NCBI RefSeq assembly: GCF_000003605.2
Contig: NW_003137823.1
Span: forward strand, 706,956-746,827
Reading direction: 5' to 3'
From: Saccoglossus kowalevskii
Taxonomy: Eukaryota > Hemichordata > Enteropneusta > Harrimaniidae
DNA length: 39,872 nucleotides
Positions 1 through 10,805 of the stretch are shown here, piece after piece. Position 1 is the stretch's first letter. Each line of letters opens with the position of its first letter. The notes below the pieces were generated by a model. That model did not search any database. It had not been told where the DNA came from and saw only the letters and a program-made list of their open reading frames with translations. Position numbers and translations under genes: made by a program.

Positions 1-135
1 TAAATATGGTATGGTATGTGATAGATGTGTTTCTAATAGAATAAATATGGTGTGCTTCTAATAGAGTAAATATAGTACATGCAATAGATGTGCTTTTAAT
101 AGCATAAATATGGTATATGTGACAGTATATGGTGC
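1..135. repeat. Decayed minisatellite at window edge
   Basis: The nine-base start taaatatgg (once taaatatag) recurs at 1, 42, 67 and 105. Each is followed by variants of an 'atagatgtgcttctaatag' segment, in copies of 41, 25 and 38 bases. The uneven spacing and substitutions indicate an old tandem array with internal deletions. It probably continues to the left of the window. No coding potential is visible. Confidence 0.65.
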
Positions 136-3100
136 ATTTACAAAAAAAATGTACTCATACATGGGTAATGGCCTCTAAACCATATAAAATAAAAAAAAAA
201 GAATAAGTTTGATTGTAAATACCCATGAGATGTATTGTATATTCCTGTCATGCAGCTATATTTCATCTATTCATTTCAAGTCTCAGTTCAATTTGAAATC
301 ATTGAGCAATCCATCTTTCCTTTCAACTTAGTTATGATTTATTAATATTTTCTTGGTTAATAAAAATATCCAATTTTGTGGATCTTAATTTTATATATAT
401 TATATACATATTACTATAATATTGCTTTTGTCATGACATCTATCTCCACATTGCATATTAAAAGAAATAAGCCAATGCAGACACTGTATGAGATTATGTT
501 TGAAATAAGATTAAAAGAATATAAGTAACCAAAACAAGTATGTGTTTACATATATGTGTCGAGATTCTCAAACGCAAGATTTTAACCACAGTAACTTGTC
601 ATGTTTTTTCTGTCTCAAATAATGAATAGTTTGGATCAATGACAATTGTAAATTGTGATTGGTTCAAAAGTCAATTGGTGCCTAGATAGAAAGTAGCAAA
701 TGTATCATTTATTTTTCTGTTTTCTTGCGTATGTTTAAAGGGTTCTGATTACTTGCATTACACGATTGGTCAAATAAATGTCAGTGATTCAACAGGATAT
801 TAACACAGAAAATAAATCAATTTAAAAGTGTAATAGTACCTGACAGTTACATACAAACCTGGAACTGTGTTCATTATTTTTTTGAATAGGTTTGATGAAC
901 ATGTTATAAAATCTTTCAAGAATAAATCCACTATATTAAAACTCCCTTTTAGTGAGTTTTGCTGCTGCTGACTAGATATATTTATAACACTACACATGTA
1001 TGTGTATCACCTCATTACCGTACAGTACTGACAATCTCTTTTTTCAGTTTTCACAACCTATAACAATAGACCCTCAAAGACGTATCAACTTCCAATTAAT
1101 TTTGTTGATTCATTTTTTCTCAGAATTTTATAAACACCTGAAAATACAATCATTGTAGTGAGCACTCTGTGGTCCTCACTCTACAGTATGTACAATTCAT
1201 TGATCCTTGTGACATTTTAGGAAGAATTTGTGAAAGGTTTTTAGTGGATTTAACAACCAATAATTATGCCAGTCCTATTAGTTGCATTCACACACAGCTC
1301 TTCAGCATGGATTAAGAGGTCAAAAGCAAGCAAGGAAACAGGTTCAATTTTATCTGTTTTTAAAACCCGTTCCAGATCCTTTGCACATGCTAAGGAAGTG
1401 TGTGAGAACTCTGAAAAGGTGAATCTATCCAGGATCCATTTGTCAGTAAACTTTGATGTATATGTGGCATATCTGTAATTGTTTAATTTCCTCTGGTATA
1501 AAAAAGCAGTCAATGTAAACTGTTTGTGAGAAATTTAATAATAAAAATATCGTGGTAATTTACAGCATTATTTGAACAACTCTGATTACTTGTTTTATCA
1601 CCATGTTCTTGTTCTTTTTCTATTTATGTTTATGCCCTTTCCACACCCTTCTATTGAGAAATTTCTCTCTTTCTTTAGTAAAGTCAATGGTTGTGTTCTT
1701 TAGTGGCTGAGTTAGAATAATTAAAAGGACATTATGTTGAACTAGTTATCAATCATACTTGTGAAATGAAATTGTGCATTTATCTTCCAAAGTTGACTTT
1801 ACAATGGTGACAGCGATGGAGTACAAATTGCTTACAGTAACTGACATCACATGGCAGCATGATTTTATATAGATATCTGTGCTCTTTAATACCATAGTCC
1901 TTCTATTAGTTGAACCACAGGATTTTGGCTAAAATTTGGATAATATCTACTGTATTCAACTTATATTTATTCTCACCGATGACAACTAAATTTAATTTTT
2001 ATTTCTGAGTGTGTTTTCATGTTTCACACTTTCTGTTTATATCTTGTGACATCTTTAATTCTGCAAAATATTATTTGATAATTCAGTCATCTCCAAAGTT
2101 TCTTTCAAATTATTGCTGTAAAATCTGTATTAGAAATCATGGCTTCTATTAAAATTGTACAATGCAACAGAGGGGATGCAGCTTCTATTAGAGCATCTAC
2201 ACATATGAGAAATGATGAATTTTTAGTTCTCAATTATTCAAAAAGAATGGGTGCGACTTCTATTAGGGACGCAGCTTCTAATCCAGATTTTACGGGTACA
2301 AGCCATGTCTGCAATCCAAATCTATTGCTAGCAGCAATGGGATACAAACTGTTTTGATACCACTTGGTAGCATGATTTTATACTGCAGTAACTTGTGCTT
2401 TTATAATAATCATTAGGCTTTGAGAATATAAATTCCCTTCCATTTATACATGTATTACAAGCCATGTTTCAGTGTTAATATATCTTCTAAGTACATTTAT
2501 TTGGGCAATTAAGTTAGCACTCTATGGTGTCAGCCATGGGATGCTAGCACTCTAATGTGACAGCATAATAGTGATGGAGACATGTTCATCTTTGACGTTC
2601 AGCAAACTAATTAATGTATCCACAAGGCCTAATTGCCTTAATTCACACAATGAGCAAATCTTAAAAATATTATGGCAATGTAAACTGATTTCGCTTTCAT
2701 GTAGTGATGCAGACATAGTGGCAGTGATGGCTCTGAATCTAGAATAAAAAATGTCATACAATCTGATATAAATTGCATCACAATCACCCTTGTTGACAAT
2801 TTAATTGCTTTACAGTTAAATTAATGAGAGTTAAAGTGATAAATTAGATGTTGTGTCATCAGCAAAAGCTTTAGTGTGTTTGCCTGTCGTGCTTGTGTAC
2901 CTGAAGACTGATGTCTCTCATGACACTATAATATGCAGTATGTATACGTGTATATTGTGGTATCTTGCCTCTATGATGTCTGCAGTATTATATGTACAAC
3001 TTTTCCTCATTAGTCTCATCAAGTCGTTGGAATTTGATGCATCCAAAATAATTTTATTGTCCTTTTTTAGCAGTAGCTTTGAAAGAAAATAGCTAATTAT

Positions 3101-3630
3101 TCTTTGATTAATGTTTTTTCAGGTAGCGAGAAAGAAAACCAGTAATAATTTGATTGTGATTAAGGCAGCTATGCCAATGTTTTCAGTAAGCTGAGATATA
3201 AGAGAATACAATCGCGTATGAACCTAAAAATACTGTTTTTTTTACGCATGATTGGTTGTCTCTCTCTGGTTGTTTTTTTCTATGTGTTTGATTTTTGAAA
3301 CTGGGTCTTGAAATTGTTATGTGCCTTATATAGTTCCGACTATATTTCAAAAATGTATCCATGATCTTGTGACAATGATGATGATGTTGTGTGTATTTTT
3401 TAAATTTTTTTTTTGTTAAATGACAATTTCAAAAGACACTGGTACCTGTATGTATAAGCATGCTCCATATTCCCTCCAGTGTTTGAGAGACTGTGATATG
3501 TTGTTTCAGGACTTTTGCTATGCAAAGAAAAGATATTGCATTGTTAGTTTGTTACCTATTCATACATTTGTTATTCCTCTCAGATATCAATGGACAAGGT
3601 TGTAATAGTTATGGTACACTATGTTTCATA
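136..3630. other. Gene-free AT-rich stretch
   Basis: Only short open frames (under 90 codons) occur here, with no recognisable domain and no convincing exon. The sequence has many A and T runs. The motif cttctatta recurs at about 2141, 2193 and 2252, and related cttctaatag occurs at the window start, which hints at decayed copies of the same repeat. I see no tRNA, rRNA or transposon end. Confidence 0.6.
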
Positions 3631-4644
3631 TAACTGAACCAATCTCTTCACCTCTTTTGATAACTGAACCAATCACTACATCTGTTTTGATAACTGAACC
3701 AATCTCTTCACCTCTTTTGATAACTGAACCAATCACTACATCTGTTTTGATAACTGAACCAATCACTACATCTGTTTTGATAACTGAACCAATCACTACA
3801 TCTGTTTTGATAACTGAACCAATCTCTTCACCTCTTTTGATAACTGAACCAATCACTACATCTGGTTTGATAACTGAACCAATCACTACATCTGTTTTGA
3901 TAACTGAACCAATCACTACATCTGTTTTAATAACTGAACCAATCACTACATCTGTTTTGATAACTGAACCAATCTCTTCACCTCTTTTGATAACTGAACC
4001 AATCACTACATCTGTTTTGATAACTGAACCAATCACTACATCTGTTTTAATAACTGAACCAATCACTACATCTGTTTTAATAACTGAACCAATCACTACA
4101 TCTGTTTTGATAACTGAACCAATCTCTTCACCTCTTTTGATAACTGAACCAATCACTACATCTGTTTTGATAACTGAACCAATCACTACATCTGTTTTAA
4201 TAACTGAACCAATCACTACATCTGTTTTGATAACTGAACCAATCACTACATCTGTTTTGATAACTGAACCAATCACTACATCTGTTTTAATAACTGAACC
4301 AATCACTACATCTGTTTTGATAACTGAACCAATCACTACATCTGTTTTGATAACTGAACTAATCACTACATCTGTTTTGATAACTGAACCAATCACTACA
4401 TCTGTTTTGATAACTGAACCAATCACTACATCTGTTTTGATAACTGAACCAATCTCTTTACCTCTTTTGATAACTGAACCAATCACTACATCTGTTTTGA
4501 TAACTGAACTAATCACTACATCTGTTTTGATAACTGAACCAATCACTACATCTGTTTTGATAACTGAACCAATCACTACATCTGTTTTGATAACTGAACC
4601 AATCACTACATCTGTTTTGATATCTGAGCCAATCAGTTTGTGAG
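3631..4644. repeat. 30-bp minisatellite, 33 units plus a diverged end copy
   Basis: The period is exactly 30 bases from 3631 to 4620, with no insertion or deletion. A 34th, diverged partial unit runs from 4621 to 4644. There are two unit types. The common one contains ccaatcactacatctg; the other contains ccaatctcttcacctc and lies at 3631, 3691, 3811, 3961, 4111 and, with one change, 4441. Minor variants (ttttaa for ttttga; gaacta for gaacca at 4351 and 4501) mark segmental duplications, for example repeated spacings of 150 bases (3811, 3961, 4111 and 4351, 4501). Each unit carries TAACTG (Myb-type core) and CCAATC (CCAAT box). Frames are open on both strands only because 30 is divisible by three, so I treat the array as noncoding. 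Confidence 0.97.
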
Positions 4645-5536
4645 TTGAATGCCTATGAATATTGGTTAACCAAACGGTGCTTATCGATTTTAAAAATTTG
4701 AATTTGTTTTTGAGATATGGCAAGAAAATATTTAACAAAATGTTGCAATTTCAATGGAGTTGGTAACGTGACTGGAACCATTAGCACATCGCCTGCTGGT
4801 GCCTTTATATACCATCCATATCAGTAGGCTATCCATGAAGACTTTCAGCAATCTAAACAATTGTACTTGAATACAAATTGCATACAGCTATCATTTTATA
4901 ATGCCTTAAAATATTATAAACCCCAAAATAATTACACAATCAAGTATTGTCACACTGAATTTTTTATCAATAATTGTAATGGTAAAAAAAAATTCATACA
5001 TTTTCTAACATCAATATATTACTTACTCCAGATTGATTTTTATATATTAAAGTATTAACTCTGAGACAGAAAAAAGAAATTTATTAGGTCAAATTAGGCC
5101 AAGTTAATAGATATTCACAATGTAATTAAGATAACACATCGCAAGGGAAATGTTGTGACAAATTAGAGTTTGAGCTGATTGGCTGGGTCTCTGATATCAT
5201 CTTCTATCAATTTATTGGTAAATTTGTTTTATGATGAATTAAATGTAAGATTGTGTTTGAGATGAGAAACTGAGGCGATTAACTGTCTGGCTGCTATATA
5301 ATTATCTTCTTATTTAAAATTCAATGAAATTGTATGTATACTGACCCTATAGGTTTAGTGCATGCAGTGTTTTCAATTAAGAAGAGAAATGAAAACGGAT
5401 GAAACAATTCAGAATGATTGTCAGTGCTTAAGTGAGTTTATTTTGATGCAATCAAATTTTAAATCGTAGCTAAAACTGTTGTGATTTTCATCACTGTGCT
5501 GTTAATGAAATTGTCTTGCTAAATATCGGTCAATTG
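4645..5536. other. Gene-free AT-rich stretch
   Basis: This is unique-looking AT-rich sequence with short, stop-rich frames. I see no repeat array, RNA gene or exon in it. Confidence 0.55.
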
Positions 5537-5836
5537 AACACCCCCGGGCGGCACAGTGGTGGACAATTATATAATATATACTAGATAGAGTACATGCTTG
5601 CTGTATTGTTGTGTATGTTGATTATATGTGCATGTATATAAAGGTAACATGTAAAATATGTTGCAAAGCAGCTTTCCCTAGATTTGGTTCTCAAGTGTTT
5701 CTCTGTGCATTTCTACTTTACTCAACTAAAATCTTTAAAGGCTTGCTATGTGAAATGTATAATCTACTGTGAGATTGTGTTGCATCTGCATATACTTTAG
5801 GGGCTCTTGATAATTAAACAACAACAACAACAACCC
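5537..5836 (+). mobile_element. Possible degraded SINE-like retroposon
   Basis: At 5544-5561 the GC-rich string gggcggcacagtggtgga resembles the head of tRNA-derived SINEs known from other animals. About 270 bases on, an (AAC)n tract at 5818-5834 could be its tail. The body between them is AT-rich, and I could not identify A and B box promoter motifs. Both ends could be coincidental. No target-site duplication was established. Confidence 0.2.
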
Positions 5837-5868
5837 CCTCACTCACCCTCTACCTCCAAACACAACAT

Positions 5869-5886
5869 CCCCACCCACCCCACCCC
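5869..5886 (-). other. G-quadruplex motif on the minus strand
   Basis: The plus strand reads C4-A-C3-A-C4-A-C4. The minus strand is therefore four G-runs of 3-4 separated by single T loops, the pattern of very stable parallel quadruplexes. It ends a G-free stretch of about 75 bases on the plus strand that starts with (AAC)n. Confidence 0.8.
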
Positions 5887-8800
5887 TGTTAGTGAAATTT
5901 ACGATTTTGATTTGAGAAATATGTGGAAACAAGATCCAATTTAAACTTTAATATCACTTGATCGGAAGGCACATCTATAATGCTAATTATTTCAGCTGAA
6001 ATGGGTTATTGATAGGTTATTGATTTGGGTTCTGTTATATACCAAAATAAACTACATTTCATTCATTCAGCACTTTTGTTCAATATATTGTTTCAATTAG
6101 AAGGAAGGAAATGGTGTAAGAAAAAAATAAATTATTAAATCTATCATAGCAGTGATACTTGTACCATTTATACATGTATAAGATTAGTATTTGATAATTA
6201 AAGTTCCCATAATACATTCAACACTTGGAAAAAACTTTGTAGACATGAAATTTGAACATACATTGTATGACTAGTGCTTAAAGGTTACAATCAAACAACC
6301 TTGATTATTAGTAAAATAAAGTATCATGATATAGTTCTTAAATATAGAGATCCATGGTTGTCTCGTGTTGGCGTTCCGTTAGGGAATACTAATTAACCTT
6401 TTTCAGTTGCCAACAGACTTTCCTAATCCAATCAGGAAAAGGATGTGCCATCTTATCTTCATAGGATTATGTTTCAGAAATAAGATATAAATGAGATTAT
6501 CTCAATTTTGGATGTTGTGATTGATCCTGTATGTCCTCTAACAGCAACCTGACTGTATACGAGCCGTCTTTGTATTAATGCTCAATAATCTGTGTGTATA
6601 GATACGGTACAGGTAATAAGTCCAAGAATGTGAATGATGAGATGAGCTACAGCACTTTTTATGCACACTTAGGGGACTGTTGATGTTGTGTTGTCCATTA
6701 TTTAATTTCAGACTCTCCAGACAAGCATTTTCCATCACTTGAGTGTGTGATTATTCTTGGGGATTTTTCACAAGATATGCAAATGTTCACCTTGTGTTTC
6801 CTTATAGTTAGTATTAACTGCTATTTGAATTTTATAATTTGTCTCTAATCAGTAGTAATTTTCCACCATGCTACAGGCCATCTCTATATATTCACTGCAT
6901 TTACAAATTAACTTTACATTGTAGATGGACTTTCACCTACAGCTATTCTCATTACCATGAAATCTGTCAGCAGCAGGATTCAACGAAATATTTACAATTA
7001 TTTTGCACATGCTTCTACAATTAAAATTATATTTTTCCACCGTTTTATATAATATATTTTTATATAGACACATTTCATGGACATGTGACTGTAGATAGTA
7101 GATGTAATATTTGACCAATACATAGCTTAGAGTACAGTTCAAGCATAACTTAACATTTAGCTAACTATTTAGCATATCTTGCTTTCCAAACCTCCATATA
7201 CCTAAATTGTGCTGAGTAGGCTGCCAAAATATGTAAAGTATTGCATACCAACACCTAAATACACCAAGAACATAGAACACTTTTCTGGGAAAATGTCATC
7301 TAACTGTAAGGTCATCACTGATTGGCTGCTGAGTTGGAATGCTAATTTTTGGCCCCCATATAGTAAATATCGCACTTGTGTGCCAGCTGACTGTGACTGT
7401 ACTGTATTTAACAATAATAATTTGTTTTAACTGACAACTCCTATGTTTTTGGGCAACATTGAGACCAGTTTACAATATTTAATTTTTTTATCTTAATTTC
7501 ATTGAAAAATTCTATTAGATATGTGAAAGTTGGCATTACAAGAAAGAACTGTGATTACTATTACCATATTTATTCTAATAGAAGTGCATCTCTAATATTG
7601 TTCTGATGCTACCATACAGCAAATACCTTACATCCCTTATCAAATTGTAGACCTGATTTTGAGCATTAGTTAATTATTCTGCCTACATCCATATATCTCA
7701 TTTAACGGCCAAGTGGATGATCTTTCATTGACCTTCTCCCTCACATATGTGTGACTTAAAGTTAACAAATATATTTCATAGTATTAATGAATAGCTTTGA
7801 AGCTGAGTGAAGATGATATTATCATATTAACCTTTTTAAGACACTCTTCTAAATGCTTCTCAGTATATCCGTAAACTGAAGCCTTATTTAATATATACAT
7901 GTACCATACATTGCTTGGCATGTGTATATTATATTAAGTGACACATTGCCAGATGCAAGTTCACATTAACCCATTTATTTCTATCACCTTTCAGAAAATA
8001 GTTTTAACACTTTTTAAATTAGTATTTGCGGCATTCAAAATTGGTAACACAAAACAACTTGGTTCCAAATTAGTATTACCAGATTAAAACATTCAAATAT
8101 TCTCACTGCAAAATGTATATTAATGATTGGGAATTTCAGTATTCTGAGGCTTGTCATGATGTAAATGCTTGTGCATTGTAACGTGCCTTGATGTTAACTT
8201 TTGAACTTACTTGTCAGAAATGAACATTTGTGTTGCCTGTATTTTTACTATTTAATTAAAGCAATTTGAATGCTAATTTTACTTTTTCCAAAGTATTTTC
8301 TGGGGCAGATATTAGGTGTAGTTGGCAAAACAAAGACAGAAAACTCTCAGAGAACTGTACTTTGGGCTAGTTGTTGTGACAGACACACCTGAACAGAATA
8401 ATAACAAGACCATCCAGCCCTACATGTGTAAATAATACATTTTTGTATAAATGTGATTGTTCAGGATTACCACAAAGTTGAGTTTGTGGTGCTTTCTCAA
8501 CTTTAACTGTTTTCACAAGCTCTTCGACTAGCATTTCACAGTAGCTTGCACTAGCCTAAAGAAATAAATGGTCCAGTTGTACAAATCCGAGTAACATATA
8601 GAACGTTCTGTGCATAGCATCGTCTTTGAGAACAGGACTATATACCCCCTTAGTGTCATCCCTGTGTCGACTCATTCAATTCCAAGTCCAGATCAGTCAC
8701 AGACATACAGACCTATAGAGGAGGGTTAAATCTTTGCTTGTAACAATTTAATGCATGTTACTTCAAGCAGATTATAATATATAATTTCAAACACATGGAA

Positions 8801-8900
8801 AGAGCCTTGATAATTAACAATTACAGCTATATGTACATGTACAGGTAAGCTTTTAAGTGTGTGCTTATAGTCCATTACTCTATGTTCTAATCAGTAGTCC
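5887..8900. other. Gene-free AT-rich stretch
   Basis: Frames are short and look random. I recognise no exon, RNA gene or transposon end. The right part (from about 8880) grades into diverged edge copies of the 76-bp array. Confidence 0.55.
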
Positions 8901-10805
8901 CTAAGAGCTAAGTTGGTTACCAAGCTAATACTATGAAAGCTCTAATCACAAGACTGGATGGCCATATATGCTGTCACTGATGGCTAAAATGGTTACCAGT
9001 TCAATTCTTTAAAGGCTATACTCACTGGACTGGATGGCCATCTATGCTGTCACTGAAGTCTAAGATGGTTACCAGTCCAATTCTTTGAAGGCTATACTCA
9101 CCGGACACGATGGCCATCTATGGTTTCACTGAGGGCTAAGATGGTTACCAGTTCAATTCTTTGAAGACTATACTCACCAGACTGGATGGCCATCTATGGT
9201 TTCACTGAGGGCTAAGATGGTTACCAGTCCAATTCTTTGAAAGCTATACTCACCAGACTGGATGGCCATCTATGCTGTCACTGAGGGCTAAGATGGTTAC
9301 CAGTCCAATTCTTTGAAAGCTATACTCACCAGACAGAATGGCCATATATACTGTCACTGAGGGCTAAGATGGTTACCAGTCCAATTCTTTGAAGGCTATA
9401 CTCACCAGACAGAATGGCTATCTATGCTGTCACTGAGGGCTAAGATGGTTACCAGTCCAATTCTTTGACGACTATACTCACCGGACACGATGGCCATCTA
9501 TGGTTTCACTGAGATCTAAGATGGTTACCAGTCCAATTCTTTGAAGGCTATACTCACCAGACAGAATGGCCATCTTTGCTGTCACTGAGGGCTAAGATGG
9601 TTACCAGTCCAATTCTTTGACGACTATACTCACCGGACACGATGGCCATCTATGGTTTCACTGAGATCTAAGATGGTTACCAGTCCAATTCTTTGAAGGC
9701 TATACTCACCAGACAGAATGGCCATCTTTGCTGTCACTGAGGGCTAAGATGGTTACCAGTCCAATTCTTTAAAGGCTATACTCACCAGACAGAATGGCCA
9801 TCTATGCTGTCACTGAGGGCTAAGATGGTTACCAGTCCAATTCTTTGAAGGCTATACTCACCAGACAGAATGGCCATCTATGTTGTCACTGAGGGCTAAG
9901 ATGTTTACCAGTTCAATTCTTTGAAGGCTATACTCACCAGACAGAATGGCCATCTATGCTGTCACTGAGGGCTAAGATGGTAACCAGTCCAATTCTTTGA
10001 AGGCTATACTCACCAGACAGAATGGCCATCTATGCTGTCACTGAGGGCTAAGATGGTTACCAGTTCAATTCTTTGAAGACTATACTCACCAGACAGAATG
10101 GCCATCTATGCTGTCACTGGGGGGCTAAGATGTTTACCAGTTCAATTCTTTGAAGGCTATACTCACCAGACAGAATGGCCATCTATGCTGTCACTGAGGG
10201 CTAAGATGGTTACCAGTCCAATTCTTTGAAGGCTATACTCACCAGACAGAATGACCATCTATGGTTTCACTGAGGGCTAAGATGGTTACCATTCCAATTC
10301 TTTGAAGACTATACTCACCAGACAGAATGGCCATCTATGCTGTCACTGATCGCTAAGATGGTTACCAGTCCAATTCTTTGAAGGCTATACTCACCAGACA
10401 GAATGGCCATCTATGGTTTCACTGAGGGCTAAGATGGTTACCAGTCCAATTCTTTGAAGGCTATACTCACCAGACAGAATGGCCATCTATGCTTTCACTG
10501 AGGGCTAAGATGGTTACCAGTCCAAATCTTTGAAGGCTATACTCACCAGACTGATGGCCATCTATGTTGTCACTGAGGGCTAAGATGGTTACCAGTCCAA
10601 TTCTTTGAAGGCTATACTCACCAGACAGAATGGCCATCTATGCTGTCACTGAGGGCTAAGATGGTTACCAGTCCAATTCTTTGAAGGCTATACTCACCAG
10701 ACAGAATGACCATCTATGCTGTCACTGAGGGCTAAGATGATTACAAAAGCCAATGCTTTGAATGCTATCAGCAGTCTTTATGGCCATCAATGTTGTAACT
10801 TAGTA
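8901..10805. repeat. 76-bp minisatellite, about 25 units
   Basis: The landmark g-ctata-ctcac returns every 76 bases (9014, 9090, 9166, 9242 and onward to 10686). Offset over 22 periods is almost nil because one single-base deletion near 10552 and one insertion near 10119 cancel. The first copy (8938) and last copy (about 10763) are the most diverged, as expected when unequal exchange homogenises the middle. Every unit contains ATGGCCAT, expanded to the 10-base palindrome GATGGCCATC in the left-hand copies, and taAGATGGtta. Since 76 is not a multiple of three, no protein repeat is encoded. No differing spacers are present, so it is not a CRISPR-type array. Confidence 0.97.
9469..9772. repeat. 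Higher-order duplication of a two-unit block in the 76-bp array
   Basis: A 152-base dimer at 9469-9620 is followed directly by a copy at 9621-9772. By eye they are identical except at the last base. The dimer is marked by the private variants 'cgactata', 'ccggacacga', 'gagatctaag' and 'catctttgctg'. This indicates a recent unequal crossover or slippage event. Confidence 0.9.

Noticed and set aside
3621-4738. Long open frames of 340 (plus) and 370 (minus) codons encoding perfect decapeptide repeats
   Set aside because: A 30-bp unit without stops in a frame stays open however long the array is. Several frames on both strands are open, the flanks add only a few to some 35 residues, and no signal peptide or exon context is seen. 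The TTG/TTA unit variants are synonymous in the plus frame, but other changes are not.
8901-10805. CRISPR-like array
   Set aside because: Units are contiguous tandem copies without unique spacers, and the genome is eukaryotic; the same applies to the 30-bp and 40-bp arrays.
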